64,000 nucleotides of DNA, from the NCBI GenBank assembly GCA_951812925.1, contig OX638368.1:162426492-162490491 (forward strand), read 5' to 3'. The first letter of the stretch is position 1. Every line of letters begins with the position of its first letter. The notes beneath the pieces were generated by a model. That model made no database searches and was not told the origin of the DNA. It saw nothing but the letters and a program-made list of their open reading frames with translations. The DNA is from Calliopum simillimum. Its lineage: Eukaryota > Arthropoda > Insecta > Diptera > Lauxaniidae. Below are positions 45,356-57,589 of the stretch, piece by piece. Made by a program: the position numbers and the translations under genes.

Positions 45356-46644
45356 TTGGGTGTACAACTTAAAAACCGGAATTTTTTAGCGAAATTTGAT
45401 GCTTTATTGTGGAAAAATGTTACAATATATTTTATTCAAAGTATTGTCCATTGGAAGCTACAACATTTCCCCATCTTTCAGGCAATTTATGAATTCCATT
45501 CCAAAAAAATTGCGCCGGCTTGGCGGCCAAAAATGAATCGAGCCAATTTTCGATATCTTGAACTTAAATGAACCGTATTCCTGATAGGGCATTCTGCATC
45601 GATCGAAACAAATGGTAGTCAGATGGTGCAAGGTTTGGGCTATAAAGCGGGTGAGGTAAAATTTCCCATCCGTTGTTTTCCAGATAATTTTTGACTGGGG
45701 CAGCAATATGTGGCCGAGCATTATCGTGGTGGAAAATGATTGACTCGTGTCTGGTCGCATACGTTGGCCGCTCTGCCTGGATTTTCTGCTTCAATCGGAT
45801 CAATTGTTGACGATAGAGTTGAGCATTAATGGTTTGGCCACCTGGCAACAGCTCATAATGGATCACACCTAGCTGGTCCCACCAAATACAGAGCATTACC
45901 TTCGAAGCGTGAATATTTGGCTTCGGCTGCGATGGGCCGGCCTCAGCTTTCTTGACATACGCTGTTTTGCGCTTGGGATTATCGTAATGGATCTACTTCT
46001 CATTGCCAGTCACAAAACGATGCAAAAAACCCTTCGTTTTGTGGCGTTCAAGCAGCATTGTGGACATCAAAAATCGGCGTTCGACGTCCCTTGGCTTCAA
46101 CTCGTATGGCACCCAATTTCCCATCTTTTGAAAAATTCCCAAGGCTTTTAAACGTCTGGAAATTGTTGCTCGATCAACTTCCAATGGTTCTGCAAGTTCT
46201 TCTTGCGTTTGACATGAATCTTGATCGAGTAATGCCTCCAATTCTTCATCCTCAAACTTTTTCGGCTGACCAGGACGTTCTTTGCCTTCGATATCAAAAT
46301 CAACACTTTTAAACCGTCGAAACTACTCACGACAGCTTGATTCAGCTGGAGCATAGTCCCCATAAACTTCTACAAGCAAACTATGACTTTCCGCAGCAGT
46401 TTTCTTTGCAAAAAAATGACCCAACAGAACCTCCCGCAAATGCTGTCTTTTTCTCCAATTTTCGAAGTTATTCATCGTGAAAAATAATAATGATGCACAC
46501 AAGATAAAATTGTTTTGTTGACTGGTTTTGACAGCTGTCACATGTACCTTCAAAATGACATATATATAAAGTTCGAGCTTTCACGATATTTGTTAGTACG
46601 GACATCCACCGTCAAATTCCGGTTTTTAAGTTGTACACCCAATA
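45356..46644 (-). mobile_element. Full-length mariner element, inactive
   Basis: The element proper is 45356-46642 (1287 bp). Inverted ends of 29 bases start TTGGGTGTACAACTTAAAA. The right end is followed by TA (46643-46644); the left flank reads TG, a one-base decay of the expected TA. It contains a single transposase gene of mariner length on the minus strand, inactivated by three nonsense codons and a lost catalytic residue. Confidence 0.9.
45432..46475 (-). pseudogene. mariner transposase, 347 codons with three nonsense codons
   Basis: It starts MNNFENWRKRQHLREVLL, the typical mariner start with N-terminal helix-turn-helix motifs, and ends ...NGQYFE-stop, a length of 347 codons as in intact mariners. 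There are no frameshifts; three codons have become stops: CRE-stop-FRRF (normally Trp), TGNEK-stop-IHYDN (normally Trp), and FI-stop-VQDIENW. Of the DD34D triad, the first Asp (normally TGDEKW) is Asn here, the second Asp (HHDNARPH) and the third (SPNLAPSDYHLF) are intact. The WVPYEL-type linker motif is present as WVPYELKPRD. With the TIRs it should recognise lying only about 70-170 bases from its ends, this is a complete but dead copy. Confidence 0.92.
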
Positions 46645-46975
46645 ATAATTTTGTAAAATACTTCAACCCATTGTAGCCAAGTTTCTGAGAGAAAAAAATG
46701 GTCAAAAGACTCATAAAAACATGATATAATGGATTAATGTGTTCTTCACACTAAAAAATGAAAGATTACTTTTGATTCCCTTAAGTATTAATTTTAAACT
46801 ATTTTGGCATTAAATTCAAAATTTTTTAAAAAAAAATTTGAAATTTATTCCAAAAAGGTCTGAAATTTATTCCAAAAAGTTTTAAATTAATACTTTTTTT
46901 TGCATTGTTCTATATAAATACTTTTTGGTATTTAAATTAAACTATAATTTTTACTTTATACGTTAAAAGGCATAC

Positions 46976-47452
46976 ATATGTTCCAGGGGTGGAAATAAGA
47001 AAAAGTTATTACTGCAGAATTTTTTTTTTTTTTGTTCTTATTCGCAATTTTTAGCAAAATTTTGTTAATGGCCTTATTCAAGTGATTAATATTAAAAATT
47101 AATATTAAATAACAGATATCATGGCAACGGTTCAATTTAATATTGAAAATTTATAGCGAAATTTTCTTCGAATGCATTTATAAAAATATGTTTAAAGTAG
47201 AGTTGCCTAGTACTTATTGTGGTTGCTACATTTTAGCCCAAATTGGTGAGGTTAGACAATTGAAACAACGGTTATAAGCGATATAAAATGAGTATTTAGT
47301 TTCAACGATTAACGCAAAACAAAGTAATATGAATTTGGGTGAAAATTATTATTACAATTTTTTACAATATTCTGAAGTCATTACTGCAAATTTGAAGTTA
47401 TTACTGCAAAAATAGGGTATTACTACAGCTTATTTCAATGCCTGATATGTTC
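46976..47452. mobile_element. Small hAT MITE with 8-bp TSD
   Basis: The element proper is 46984-47444 (461 bp). It is flanked by the exact 8-bp duplication ATATGTTC (46976-46983 and 47445-47452). Ends CAGGGGTGGAAATAAG and CTTATTTCAATGCCTG are inverted with three mismatches. Internal TTATTACTGCA motifs occur near both ends (about 47004, 47384 and 47400), a possible subterminal binding repeat. There is no coding sequence. Confidence 0.82.
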
Positions 47453-48658
47453 CTTGTGTGGTTTTGTCGCGACGAGTTTTATGCAATATTTTTCTACATA
47501 CCTTTACACTGTACCTCAATCATTTAGAGCATTTTTGAAATCGACTTAAAATAAATAACCGATCTCAAAAATGCTCGGAATGAAAATTGAAATCGGAAAC
47601 ATCGAAATTGTTTACCTCGACTTCACGTGGAAAACCCCAATTTACATAATTTCGCGGAAAATTGAGAGAACCCATTTTGGTATGCGGTTCAGGGGAATAT
47701 TTTCTATAAATTGGTGTAGGTTCTATGAACCTTTAATTAGTGCAAGCATCACATATAGCCAGTCTCTTATTGGACTGGTCTAATAATTTGAGGACTAGAT
47801 ACCTTAGCAATATATTAAATATTAATAATTAAAAACAAAAATGTTTGGCTTTGAAAAAAGCAATTTAAATGATTCCCAAATGACAAACTTGTGTAAAAAT
47901 CAAAAAAACAAGAACTATAAACGCATTTTTCTCTAAAACTTATTTTAACACATAAGGTATGTTTACACAAAACAAGTCAAATATTACTTTAAGTATAGAT
48001 ACATAGTATTTTTATACATATATTCTTATCAAAAACAACATATGTTATTGTACATTCAACCAAATCATCAAAAAAATAGTATTTACATGGAAAATACCAA
48101 AATTTATTTTGAACTTTGTAAATTATAAGAGAGTTTAAATCTTAAACGCGTTGCCAAGTACTGTATTAGTCATCACCGATTATATGCCTAGTAGGTTATA
48201 TAAGTAGTTAAATTGTTGTGCGACTGTAGTTAAAATTGTTTCTAAAAGTAACGGCATCCACATAACACATACAGTTTACTCATTTGCTTACATCCTTTGT
48301 TGAAAAACACAAGAACAAAAGAAAGCAAAAAAGAAATATCCTTTTGAAGTGTCAACAAGGATGTTATCTATCATTCTATCTTTCACTTTTGTCAGCATTT
48401 AAACAATGGCCTCTTAATTACTCGAATAGACGACGAAATGCGCTGCTCAACCTCAAACCTAAACGTCAAAACAAACGAAAGGATACTCATACGTCAGTAT
48501 GTACGTGAATCTATGAGCTTTTACAAAGCTCAAATATTCTGAGGTGTTTGCTTTGCACTTTTGTTTCATTTCCTTTATAAGACAGTAAAACTACTTGCTA
48601 TAATACTTATGAGAATACGTATGACCAGCTGATAAATATTTTTTATAATTGTGAATGT
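47453..48658. other. Non-coding sequence
   Basis: AT-rich, with chance frames of 70-74 codons (47571-47783 and 48284-48508) that have no recognisable domain. No repeat termini seen. Confidence 0.4.
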
Positions 48659-51600
48659 ATAGGAGCATTCCAAAGTTGGTACGGGACAAATCGTACGCAT
48701 TTTTTGAGTTTAAAAGTTAAATTAAAGACAAACCAGAATGTTATCAAAAAAGCATCTGGTACATTTATTTTGTGTGATATAGACCTATTAAAACCAATTA
48801 TTTGTTCTTAATAATATTTATAGATAGTGAGTAATTCATAAGAAAAGAAGTTCGTTTGTACGGGACAGCCCAAATCTACCATACTTTCCATTTTTTGACT
48901 TTGTAGCAAGTTTTTAGCGAAATTAATAAGCTTTAAAAATTAGCAAAAATATTTTTGGATAGACTAAGGGTCAAGGTATAGTAAAACAAAAAAGTTTGAA
49001 AAAATGTTTATTTAAATGAGAGTTATTAAATAAAAATTAAATTGTTTGTACGGGACATTTTTGTTTCGTACGAAATACATGTATGTATATTTAATTAGTT
49101 TTAAATCATTTTTTAAATGAAAATATAACACTATGATTACCCCAAGCGTGTTTTTTGCATGTTACCTGATGGCCATTAACTGAAATTTAATGAACTTTTG
49201 ATATTCCTGGGATAGGCTCATGGATGAACATTTTTAATTTTTTAAGCTATATCTGATTCAGAAATGAAAAAAATTCTCGTAGAGTGTACTAAAGTGGCTG
49301 CTAGTGTCGCGAAATCTTTTGCGTTTTTGACTACGGCACCTTCTCTTTGACTTCGACCTTTTTGACTTACAAGTCGTTTCACATTACCACCGACTCCGTG
49401 AACCACGCCTTTGGGATGTGTCCATAAGTTACATGGATGCTGTTTAAGCATTACGCAAGCAGATTTTCAATGATATAAGCAAAAATTAACAAATCGTGAA
49501 CACGAACCCTTCTCTTATGATTAAACGTAAGCAGATTTTCAAATACGAACAAGAATTCAGGAACTAAATTATTTTTATAATTAAAGCAATAGCTGTCATA
49601 CGGAAATTGAAAAAATCCTTGGCACTTTAAATCAATTTTAAGGGCTAAACTTAGACTTTAATTTAAATATTTTTTGACTTACGTAAGAATTTTATCGACC
49701 TCTCCTCCTGTATAAGCAACAATAAGCAAATCTTGTACCACTCCCCACCTAAATATGCTTACGTTATACTTGAACGGCCGTACATGAACACCATTTCATT
49801 TTTATATAACAGTTTTGCTCATATCTCATATAATCAAAAGTCACAATTTCTTAAGAGTATATACATAATAAAGCCCCCTGAGACTTATAGTTCATAGAAA
49901 AGCAGTAACCAACGCACATAGGGGTATCTGTGTTAAAAACCTGGTCAAAATTAATAACTCAGAAACTACTGGTCCAATTTTGGAAATTTAGGTGTCATTT
50001 TATTCAGATTATTCAGACAATCAAAACAAATATAGACTCGTTTAAAAAAATTGTCAATAGAGAGCGCTGTAGACAAGTGAAATATATGAGGACTTGTAGC
50101 TCCTGTAGTACTGAGCCGATTTTGGTTCTTATAAAGTTTTTCTCTTTCATTTTACTAAAATGACAATAAGATGTCATTAAACTTTTGAAATTCATTCAAT
50201 AGATGGCGCTGTACACATGATTAATGTAGTAACTTTTAGAGTCTTCTATCTCGTATACTCCTTTATTGATTTTAGTTATCAGGGTGTCAATCAATTTATA
50301 TAACTCAGAAGAGTAGTCCGGAAACAATTGATAATAGAGGCCGACATAACTTATCGAAACTCCAACTTTTCAATCTCCGAACTAATAATCTCAAGTTTTT
50401 GAAAAACAATCATTTTTTATTTTAATCTGAAAACTCTTCGCCATCAAATAATTTCTGAGAATTTTAGTCCTCTGAATTCGATCATTTTTTCGTTTATAAT
50501 TTCTTTAAAACTAAAAATATCACATGTATAGGCATCAGCAAAAAGTGCAGCTATTTTGCCAATAGGAAATATTAGGAGCCAAATTTTGCAGTTTTAGCTA
50601 CAAAAAGATTTCATTTATGAGAATTTTTGGTTGAAAAAATTGGGACTCGTGAGGATCCATTACTTTTCTGCTTTTAAAAATTTACAATTTTTCAATAAAA
50701 AATACTCAGTTACTTATAAAGTTTGAACACACTATTTTGAATCTTAAAATGATTCTTTTTTTATTAAATTAAATTCATTGAAAAGAACACACCTGTTGTA
50801 GAATAATCCATTCTGCAATTTTTCGTTTTTTTCTGCAATTAAAGAAATGTACGCACTTAAATCAACACTTCTTTCGCAACTTTAAAATTTTATTTTAAAA
50901 TACATATTTTACAAAACTTCAACTTTAACAGCGTAGTATGCAGCCGCAAATTGATTTAGATAAAATCGGGTGTCAGATTTCTTTAGTTTGGAGTTTTAGC
51001 TGTGTAATAAAAAAAAAGTTGAATCATTTTGGACCAATTACAAAAATTAGTTTTTGACCAGCTTTTTGGGTTAAATCTCCCTATGTGCAACGGTGACCGT
51101 ACCCATATCGATAATTTTTAAATAGTTTTTTCAACACTATTAGAAAAAAATTAATAGAAATCTTAATAAAATAAATATTGTGTTTGTACGGGACAAGTAA
51201 TAAGATAATAATTATTATACTTTAGGCAAAATAAAATCCGAAAATTACTGCACTTTTTAGGAGTACCCAAGTAACTAGCTTTAAATAAAATGTTAATAAA
51301 ATTAAACCGTTATGTGTGTGGACAGAAAATTAGTTACATCGATTTGTGCGTTTGTACGGGACACCCATAACTGTTTTGTTTGTTGCGGTATAATACAGAT
51401 GTTTGCAAGAACACTTTTTTGCAAATACTATTTATCAATACACTAGTCTATGACCTTTAACGACAGATATAATTTGTAACGTAACTCATCATGGTTTAAT
51501 AGAAAAACAATGATGAATATGATCAAAAATATACCTAGTAAAAAAAAAAACTTTGGCACTTTCTGAAACTGTAAAAAACTGAGCCTTATACCAAGATTTT

Positions 51601-51724
51601 AGTATGAAATCAATTTGGAAAGTAAAGTTTAATCCCACTAGAATATATTCGATCCATTAAAACATTTGAAAAATAAATCTGAAACATCTGCTAAAAAATA
51701 CCATTTTCACTGGAATGCTCCATA
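48659..51724. mobile_element. Candidate undescribed DNA transposon with subterminal repeats
   Basis: The element proper is 48662-51721 (3060 bp). The ends are GGAGCATTCCA and its inverse, TGGAATGCTCC, flanked by ATA on both sides (48659-48661 and 51722-51724). Five copies of TTTGTACGGGACA or a close variant lie near the ends, three at the left (48674, 48854 and 49044) and two at the right (51182 and 51350), all in the same orientation. A decayed gene on the minus strand lies at 49100-49451. Much of the middle is unassigned AT-rich sequence that may hold other insertions. Short TIRs and a 3-bp TSD keep this tentative. Confidence 0.5.
49100..49451 (-). pseudogene. Remnant of an uncharacterised TE-associated protein
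   Basis: The minus-strand frame from 49451 has THPKGVVHGVGGNVKRLV, then a 40-residue segment ending IFFISESDI, then a stop. In another register just downstream it reads EPIPGISKVH and, after one stop, ISVNGHQVTCKK. From memory, this combination (a SHGKG-x-xDG-GG-xxKR motif, an ending like 'V..SDI', then PIPGI..H) is the C-terminal pattern of a widespread family of uncharacterised invertebrate proteins suspected to be transposon-encoded. Here the HGK motif has decayed to HPK and there is at least one frameshift and one nonsense codon. The N-terminal part is missing. The function is unknown; I do not claim a catalytic role. Confidence 0.5.
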
Positions 51725-52985
51725 ACACTTCACCTTAAAGCAATAATTAATGTAAGGCTCAAAAGTTTCATATAGAAATTTTGTTCAAGTTAATTCCAAA
51801 ACTATTCTTAAATCTTCGAAATATGGCACCATCAATGTTTCATTCGATTAACCAAATATATATCAGGGTTCCCTACAAATAGTTTTAACCCCTATGTTGC
51901 ATAATTTTTAAATTGTTTACATATTCTTGTTCAGAACACTTCACTAAATTTATATGTTAAAAGGCGACCAAATCAGTTCAGTCCCTGCCGTAATCACAAC
52001 ATATTCGATGGCACGCCCTTAGTCTACAAATTAGTCCCTTGCATTGATTTTTATGAATCTCGGTATGGAGATAAGGTGAACAATAAGAAACTATAGTATG
52101 TCTATTATATTTTCATGTGAGTATTGCCACGCCTATAAAGAGAAAGTATGAAGACATGGTAAGCAGGGAGAAAAGTCTGAGTCATATTTTTTACTCCACT
52201 CGGGTACTCACTCATGTGAGTATTGCCACGCCTATAAAGAGAAAGTATGAAGACATGGTAAGCAGGGAGAAAATCTGAGTCATATTTTTTACTCCACTCG
52301 GGTAGTCAAAAAATTCTAGTAATCAACACTTTTCAAACACAAATTACCTTACGGTCAGTAAGATAATATTAACAAATAAAAAGTAGTTACTTATACAATA
52401 TAATAATGTAATATTTACTCCGAATTGCCTATATTTGATTTCATGTAGAGTAAATTTTACTTTCAATAAAAAATGTGTGACCATTTTGAATTTATAATTC
52501 CAGCTAAAATTATTTAATTTTTTTCACACACAAAAATGAGTGCCATAATTTTTACTTCACTCGAGAAAGGTTAATACAATATTATAAAAACATATAATCA
52601 TTATGACTTCTATAATTTTAGTAACAATTTTTATTTGTAGGCAGACATTTGCTTCTTATACAAATTTTATACCTCTCCATCATATGCGCCAGTTGCGCCA
52701 TTTAAAAAAATTTCAGAAGCATTTGAAAAAAAATTTAGGGATGTAAATTTTACAACATCACTAATTTTACGTAAATACAGTTAATTCAGATAAATATTTA
52801 AAGTAAGCGGGGAAAAACCGAATTTTCCCTATCTTAAAATATGGAATCTGTACGTTTTTGAGCAATTCCCGCAAGTCTCCTGTTTTTTTATTCTGCTCTA
52901 AAGAAATTTAGCATTTTCCGGTTTTTAATGTTTGATAATTTTTTATATTTTTTTTTTTTTGTATGCATTTTTTTTTATAACAATT
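51725..52985. other. Non-coding sequence around a tandem duplication
   Basis: Apart from the 99-bp tandem duplication at 52114-52311 I see only AT-rich sequence with poly-T runs (52945-52975). Confidence 0.4.
52114..52311 (+). repeat. Recent 99-bp tandem duplication
   Basis: Two adjacent units start CATGTGAGTATTGCCACGCC at 52114 and 52213. They are identical except for one missing base (AAAGTCTGAG against AAATCTGAG) and the last few bases. The near-identity implies a recent event. Confidence 0.9.
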
Positions 52986-54823
52986 GAGGCGTTGCGTGCA
53001 TTAACGCCCCAAGTCGAAAAATGTCATTTCGAGATAATTCAATTTAAAGTTTCTAAATGCTGAAAAAAAGAACAAACCATCATTTAAACCTTGAAAAACA
53101 AATTTATTCAATTAAAACTAATAAAATGAGTAAATAATTACCGCTAACACATAATACTAAAGCATTTTGACAGAATTATCGAAGAAGGAAAAATTTAAAT
53201 TATAGGGCGTTTTTGCATAAATCCATTTGACTATCACTGGTGTAACGTTAGCATTTTGCTTGGGAAACCGGCAAAACTGTTCCGATTTTAATGAAATATA
53301 CTTTCACCTCAACTATTTATAAATGTTCGTTTTTGTTTATTTGCATATAAGTTTTGCACCTGGTAAATATTTTTTTTGCAAACGGTTATAGAGATTTTAA
53401 CGAATATTTGGTACAATGTTCTATATTAGTATAACATTGTGAATGGGATCAATTCTAACCTTGTAGATATTCATAGAAAGGCGTAGCAAATTCTTTAAAA
53501 TTAGAATTTATTGGGCAATATTTCGCAAACGGTGGCTGTTACTTGTCGCAGTCTTGCGGTTAAATAAAAACAAAATCTTTAATAGCACGCTGTTTTCTAT
53601 TCCTATTTATTAAATATAAAATATTCGAGTTTACAAAAAAGGCTAATTTCCAAAATATGAGTTTACAAAATATCGAAAGCACGAGTCTTATAAAGAATGA
53701 AAGCGCGAGACTTACATATAAGATCTTAAGAGATCGAAAGCGCGAGCTTTAAAATTATTTCGTGTTTTAACCGCTACGACAAATTAACTACTGACTTTAA
53801 ATTCATTACAATGTCAAATTTTTACCAACTAAAATTCAAGTAGCGGACAAGAGCAGTTAAATGATACATATGTACATATGGAAACATAAATGCATAAGAA
53901 TTCAATAAGAATGCGTTTTCATGTACTTATGTATGTATGTATATAAAAAAGAAAAGAATTAAAATTGGATCTTCACTTCTTAGCTAAACTTTGAACGGCG
54001 GCAACAGTGGCTAAGTTTGGTAGAAAAATGCTGATTATAAATAGCGAAATGTGGATGGGATGGCAAGAGTGTTACACCTACTTTTAAAGGCTTGAATATT
54101 TTGATTCAATATTAGACAAAAGCGGCGCAATGGATTTTAATGAATTTATAGAACATTGAAATAAAAAAAAAAAATTTCGAATTCTTGTGTTTTTTTACTC
54201 TTTTGACGATAACTTTTTGTAGATCAAAGATAGGAAAAGACAAAATTTGACAAAAACTAAGGAGATAAATTTCGTTTAAAATGCTTTATTGAAAAATTTC
54301 TTAGACTAAAAATTTATCGAAATATGGCCACATAGCAATTTTTTTACCCGGCCGGAAAAATGGTTTTAATTCAAAAGCAAGGTGCCTTACGAAAAAAGTG
54401 TGTTAGGCAGAAAATGCGTAGAATCGTCCAAAAAATATGTGTGAATTTTTTCAAACATTTTATAATTTTTAAAAATTTGACTAAAACAAAAAAAAATATA
54501 AAAAATCACACGTACTCTTTGGACAATTCGAAGCATTTTTTGCCATATAAAATTTTTTCGTTAGGCACCTTGGTTTTGAGTAAAAACCGTTTTTCTACCG
54601 CGAACTGATTTATGTAAAAACGCCCCAAGTCGCACTACGCCCTTCTTGCACGCAACTCTTTAAACAGTACATATGTATATATTGCTCTACCACATTCTGC
54701 GATCGTAATTGGAAGTTGAAATTAAGTACACATATATTTGAGGACCCAAGCTTTTCAAAAAAGCGATGGGCGAAAAAACGCCCTAAGTCGACTTAGGGCG
54801 TTATTGCACGCAACGCCTCAATT
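52982..54823. mobile_element. Element with GAGGCGTTGCGTGCA inverted ends
   Basis: The element proper is about 52986-54819. The ends GAGGCGTTGCGTGCATTAAC and its inverse are perfect over 16 bases and extend through CGCCC..AAGTCG. They are flanked by AATT on both sides, but AATT is self-complementary, so a 4-bp TSD and a longer TIR cannot be told apart. A second inverted pair, GGCGTTTTTGCATAAAT (53208) and TTTATGTAAAAACGCC (54610), lies inside. The interior holds HINE-like text (53480) and a small palindrome (54360-54600) related to P2. Confidence 0.65.
54360..54600. repeat. Small palindrome related to P2
   Basis: The left half, AAAAGCAAGGTGCCTTACGA to TGTGTGAATTT, is mirrored by AAATCACACGTACTCTTTGG to AAGGCACCTTGGTTTTGAG, centred near 54480. 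The blocks match the P2 apex sequences at 41690-41970 and 42890-43170 and the fragment at 21300. Confidence 0.6.
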
Positions 54824-57186
54824 ACTTTTGCACAGTAATTATTTCTGAAAAGTGCTGCCATTAGCAAATTTTATGTATTGATTTTTTTTTTCGAAAAAAA
54901 AGTTTGACTTTAACAAGCTGTAACACTTACAAACCAAACATATTTGCAAATTTTTGGTGGATTTCTTAATTGGACTATTTTCTGTAGAATGGCATAAAAA
55001 GCAATTTTAAATTTAAACCACAAATTTTTACGCAAATGCCTATTATCGCAGCACTGTGCGATAGGGAAAATTAGGTATGGTTTTTTTTCTTCATATCGGC
55101 ATAAGTATTTATGATGGAGTTGTCTGTGATGGATTTCGAGTCTTATATTAAATTGGGCATCACTTTTGTTTGACCCTCAATGTGCTTGGTAATAGAATGA
55201 TAAAAATTTATTGGTCTGGTTTTAATTCTTTTAAAAGAAGGAATATAGAGCATGTGGCCAACTCTAAGCTGCATATCCCTAAATGCATGGTAACTTCCAC
55301 TTTTTGACGCCCACTTTAGACTTTTTATGTTCAGCGCATGAACTTAATTAAAAATTCAGGTAAATGGAAATGTACATACATATCATGTTTAATTTATATT
55401 TGTATAATCACACACACCTTCACCAATACATTCATGCACCTATATCTGCATACGAGTACATGCAGAACCACAAATCCTTGTACAAAAGATAAGAGCAGGT
55501 GGAACCTATTTTATGTAACAAAGCATTTGTAAGCATAGGTCATGCGCCGTATTCAAAAGCTTTTTCAACTTTACATTTATCATTGCACTAGTTAAATCAA
55601 TAGATAAAAGGGATTTCCTATGAAGATATAAAATTTTATTTTCCGATTATTTTTAATTTGAAAAATCATTACAAAAATAACTAATTAATTAATCACGCAG
55701 GGGTATATCCTGACAACACAGCGGTGGGCGGAATCTTTCACAGCTTTTAATTCTGCGAATTCTTCATCAACATTATCATTGCTGATGTGACATTTTAACA
55801 TTTTAAATCCATTATTTTATGTTAAATACCTTGAAAATAAACTTTGGAGATGCTTTGGCTTAAGTCAAACGACATAAGGTAGAGTAGAAAGTTTTTTTGT
55901 CACTACCACTACAATGACAGAGTACTTAACGCATACTCATGTACTCATTAATCTTAATAAAATAAAAGCGCGACATCTTTGTTAAATTCGAAAATTGATT
56001 TCTGATGTTGACGCACAGCAGAAAAAGGGAAACGACATCAAATAGATGGATGCTTGATAATTGGGCCCATACCATAGATGGAGGTGGTGCTTTTTGTTAG
56101 TTTTTACTTGAGCTTTTTGTAAAATGATGAAAACTGCGTAATGCGAGAGTGAAAAGTAGTCATTCTCAAAAGATTTATTACCTTTAAAGAGATGCGACTT
56201 TACGTGCATTTATACTTATTATCGGTGTTTCCATTCTGAATGGTATGATAAGAGTTATTTCGAAATATAGAATTAGGGAACTTAAATTTTAGTTTTTAAA
56301 TTTCAATTTGGAATTGTTGTATAAATTACTGTTCAGAAGCATGTAATAATGGACTGCAAAGTTCACCACGTCAAATAACAAATCTAATCGAATCATTTTG
56401 AAAACAACTTATGTCCCTGATTGCAAACAGAACAAAATGATAAGCCTAATGTTAGTGGCATCTAATAAAAACGTTGCTTTCGCTACTTTTATTGGAAGTC
56501 AATTTTTTTAGTGGACCTTAAATCATTTCGGTATTTAACTTTATATTTTATTGCACACTTTTTTTTATAGCATTCAGCTTGTTAGCTTCCATGCAATTAC
56601 CTTTTGCTGTACATTAAAAATGTTTCATTGGCAGCACTGGCTAATAGTCTACGACCATGTTGTTGCAACTTCTACGTGCCGCTCGGTTTCTTGGCCGGCG
56701 ACGACGACAGTTGAAAGAAATGTCTGCGAAAAATAATAAAACTTAAGGTAACATTAAGAAAAACGAAATCGACCGTAAAAAAGCATATCTTCTCCGAAAT
56801 GTACGTAATAAATGTTAAGTTAAAAGTCATATTAATGATTTTGACGTAAGCATTTTGAAAGAAAGAAAGAGAGCACGAAGGTTTTTTTTAAATACCCAAA
56901 CATGAAAAATTTTAGAAATGCATAAATACATACATATATATCAATGCAAATGTTTTAAAAATTAAACTATTTAATCCTCAAAACCAACTTGCTTGAAGCA
57001 CTAAACTTATAGAATGCTTTATAAAAAAATGTCGCCATTAAGTCGTTGATTTCTTCTGTTGTTCCGTTGTTCTAAAATATGAATATCATACGAGTATTTC
57101 TTTCCTTTTTTGAAGAACTTTATCTTAAAATACCCATACACTTGATATTGTGTTACCTTCGACCTTAGTTTTGTATGACTCACTAA
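54824..57186. other. Non-coding sequence
   Basis: No gene or complete repeat recognised. Small frames at 55338-55532, 55982-56209 and 56551-56736 have no domain features. Simple ATAC steps lie near 56925-56945. Confidence 0.4.
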
Positions 57187-57191
57187 CAGCG

Positions 57192-57230
57192 CACAGTGTT
57201 TCACGTAGAACAAGCTAGGTGGACAAAATT
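57192..57230 (+). repeat. Left terminal inverted repeat with RSS-like heptamer
   Basis: CACAGTG is followed by 24 bases and then ACAAAATTA, which is loosely like the RSS nonamer ACAAAAACC. The heptamer match is exact; the nonamer match is weak and could be chance. The mirror copy is at 63011-63049. Confidence 0.75.
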
Positions 57231-57589
57231 ATTTTTTGATATTTTTGGGTAGTGTAAGCCTTATTACGACATATTATAAATATTTTGATATACAGGGTGT
57301 GCCAAAATTTCCGGAACCGTCAAGTGTTCTTAATGCTGCTCGATAAATAAAAAAATAAAAAACACGTGTCCAATATTTTTAATAGGGCAATTCAACTACA
57401 CCAATTTTGACCCCCTACACGTCTCCTCGCGCGGTTGACGGAAGGAACTTCAAAATTTTATATGGAAACTCCCAATTTTTATTGCGGATTCGGATTGTAC
57501 GTACAAAAATACGACACTTTTGTCTGAAACATTTTTTCTTACTAGTATCCCCCAGTGGTCGATATTCGACCACAAATAAATTAATTAAT

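Noticed and set aside
46148..46363. Open frames on both strands across the mariner
   Set aside because: They are shadows of the mariner transposase register at 45432-46475.
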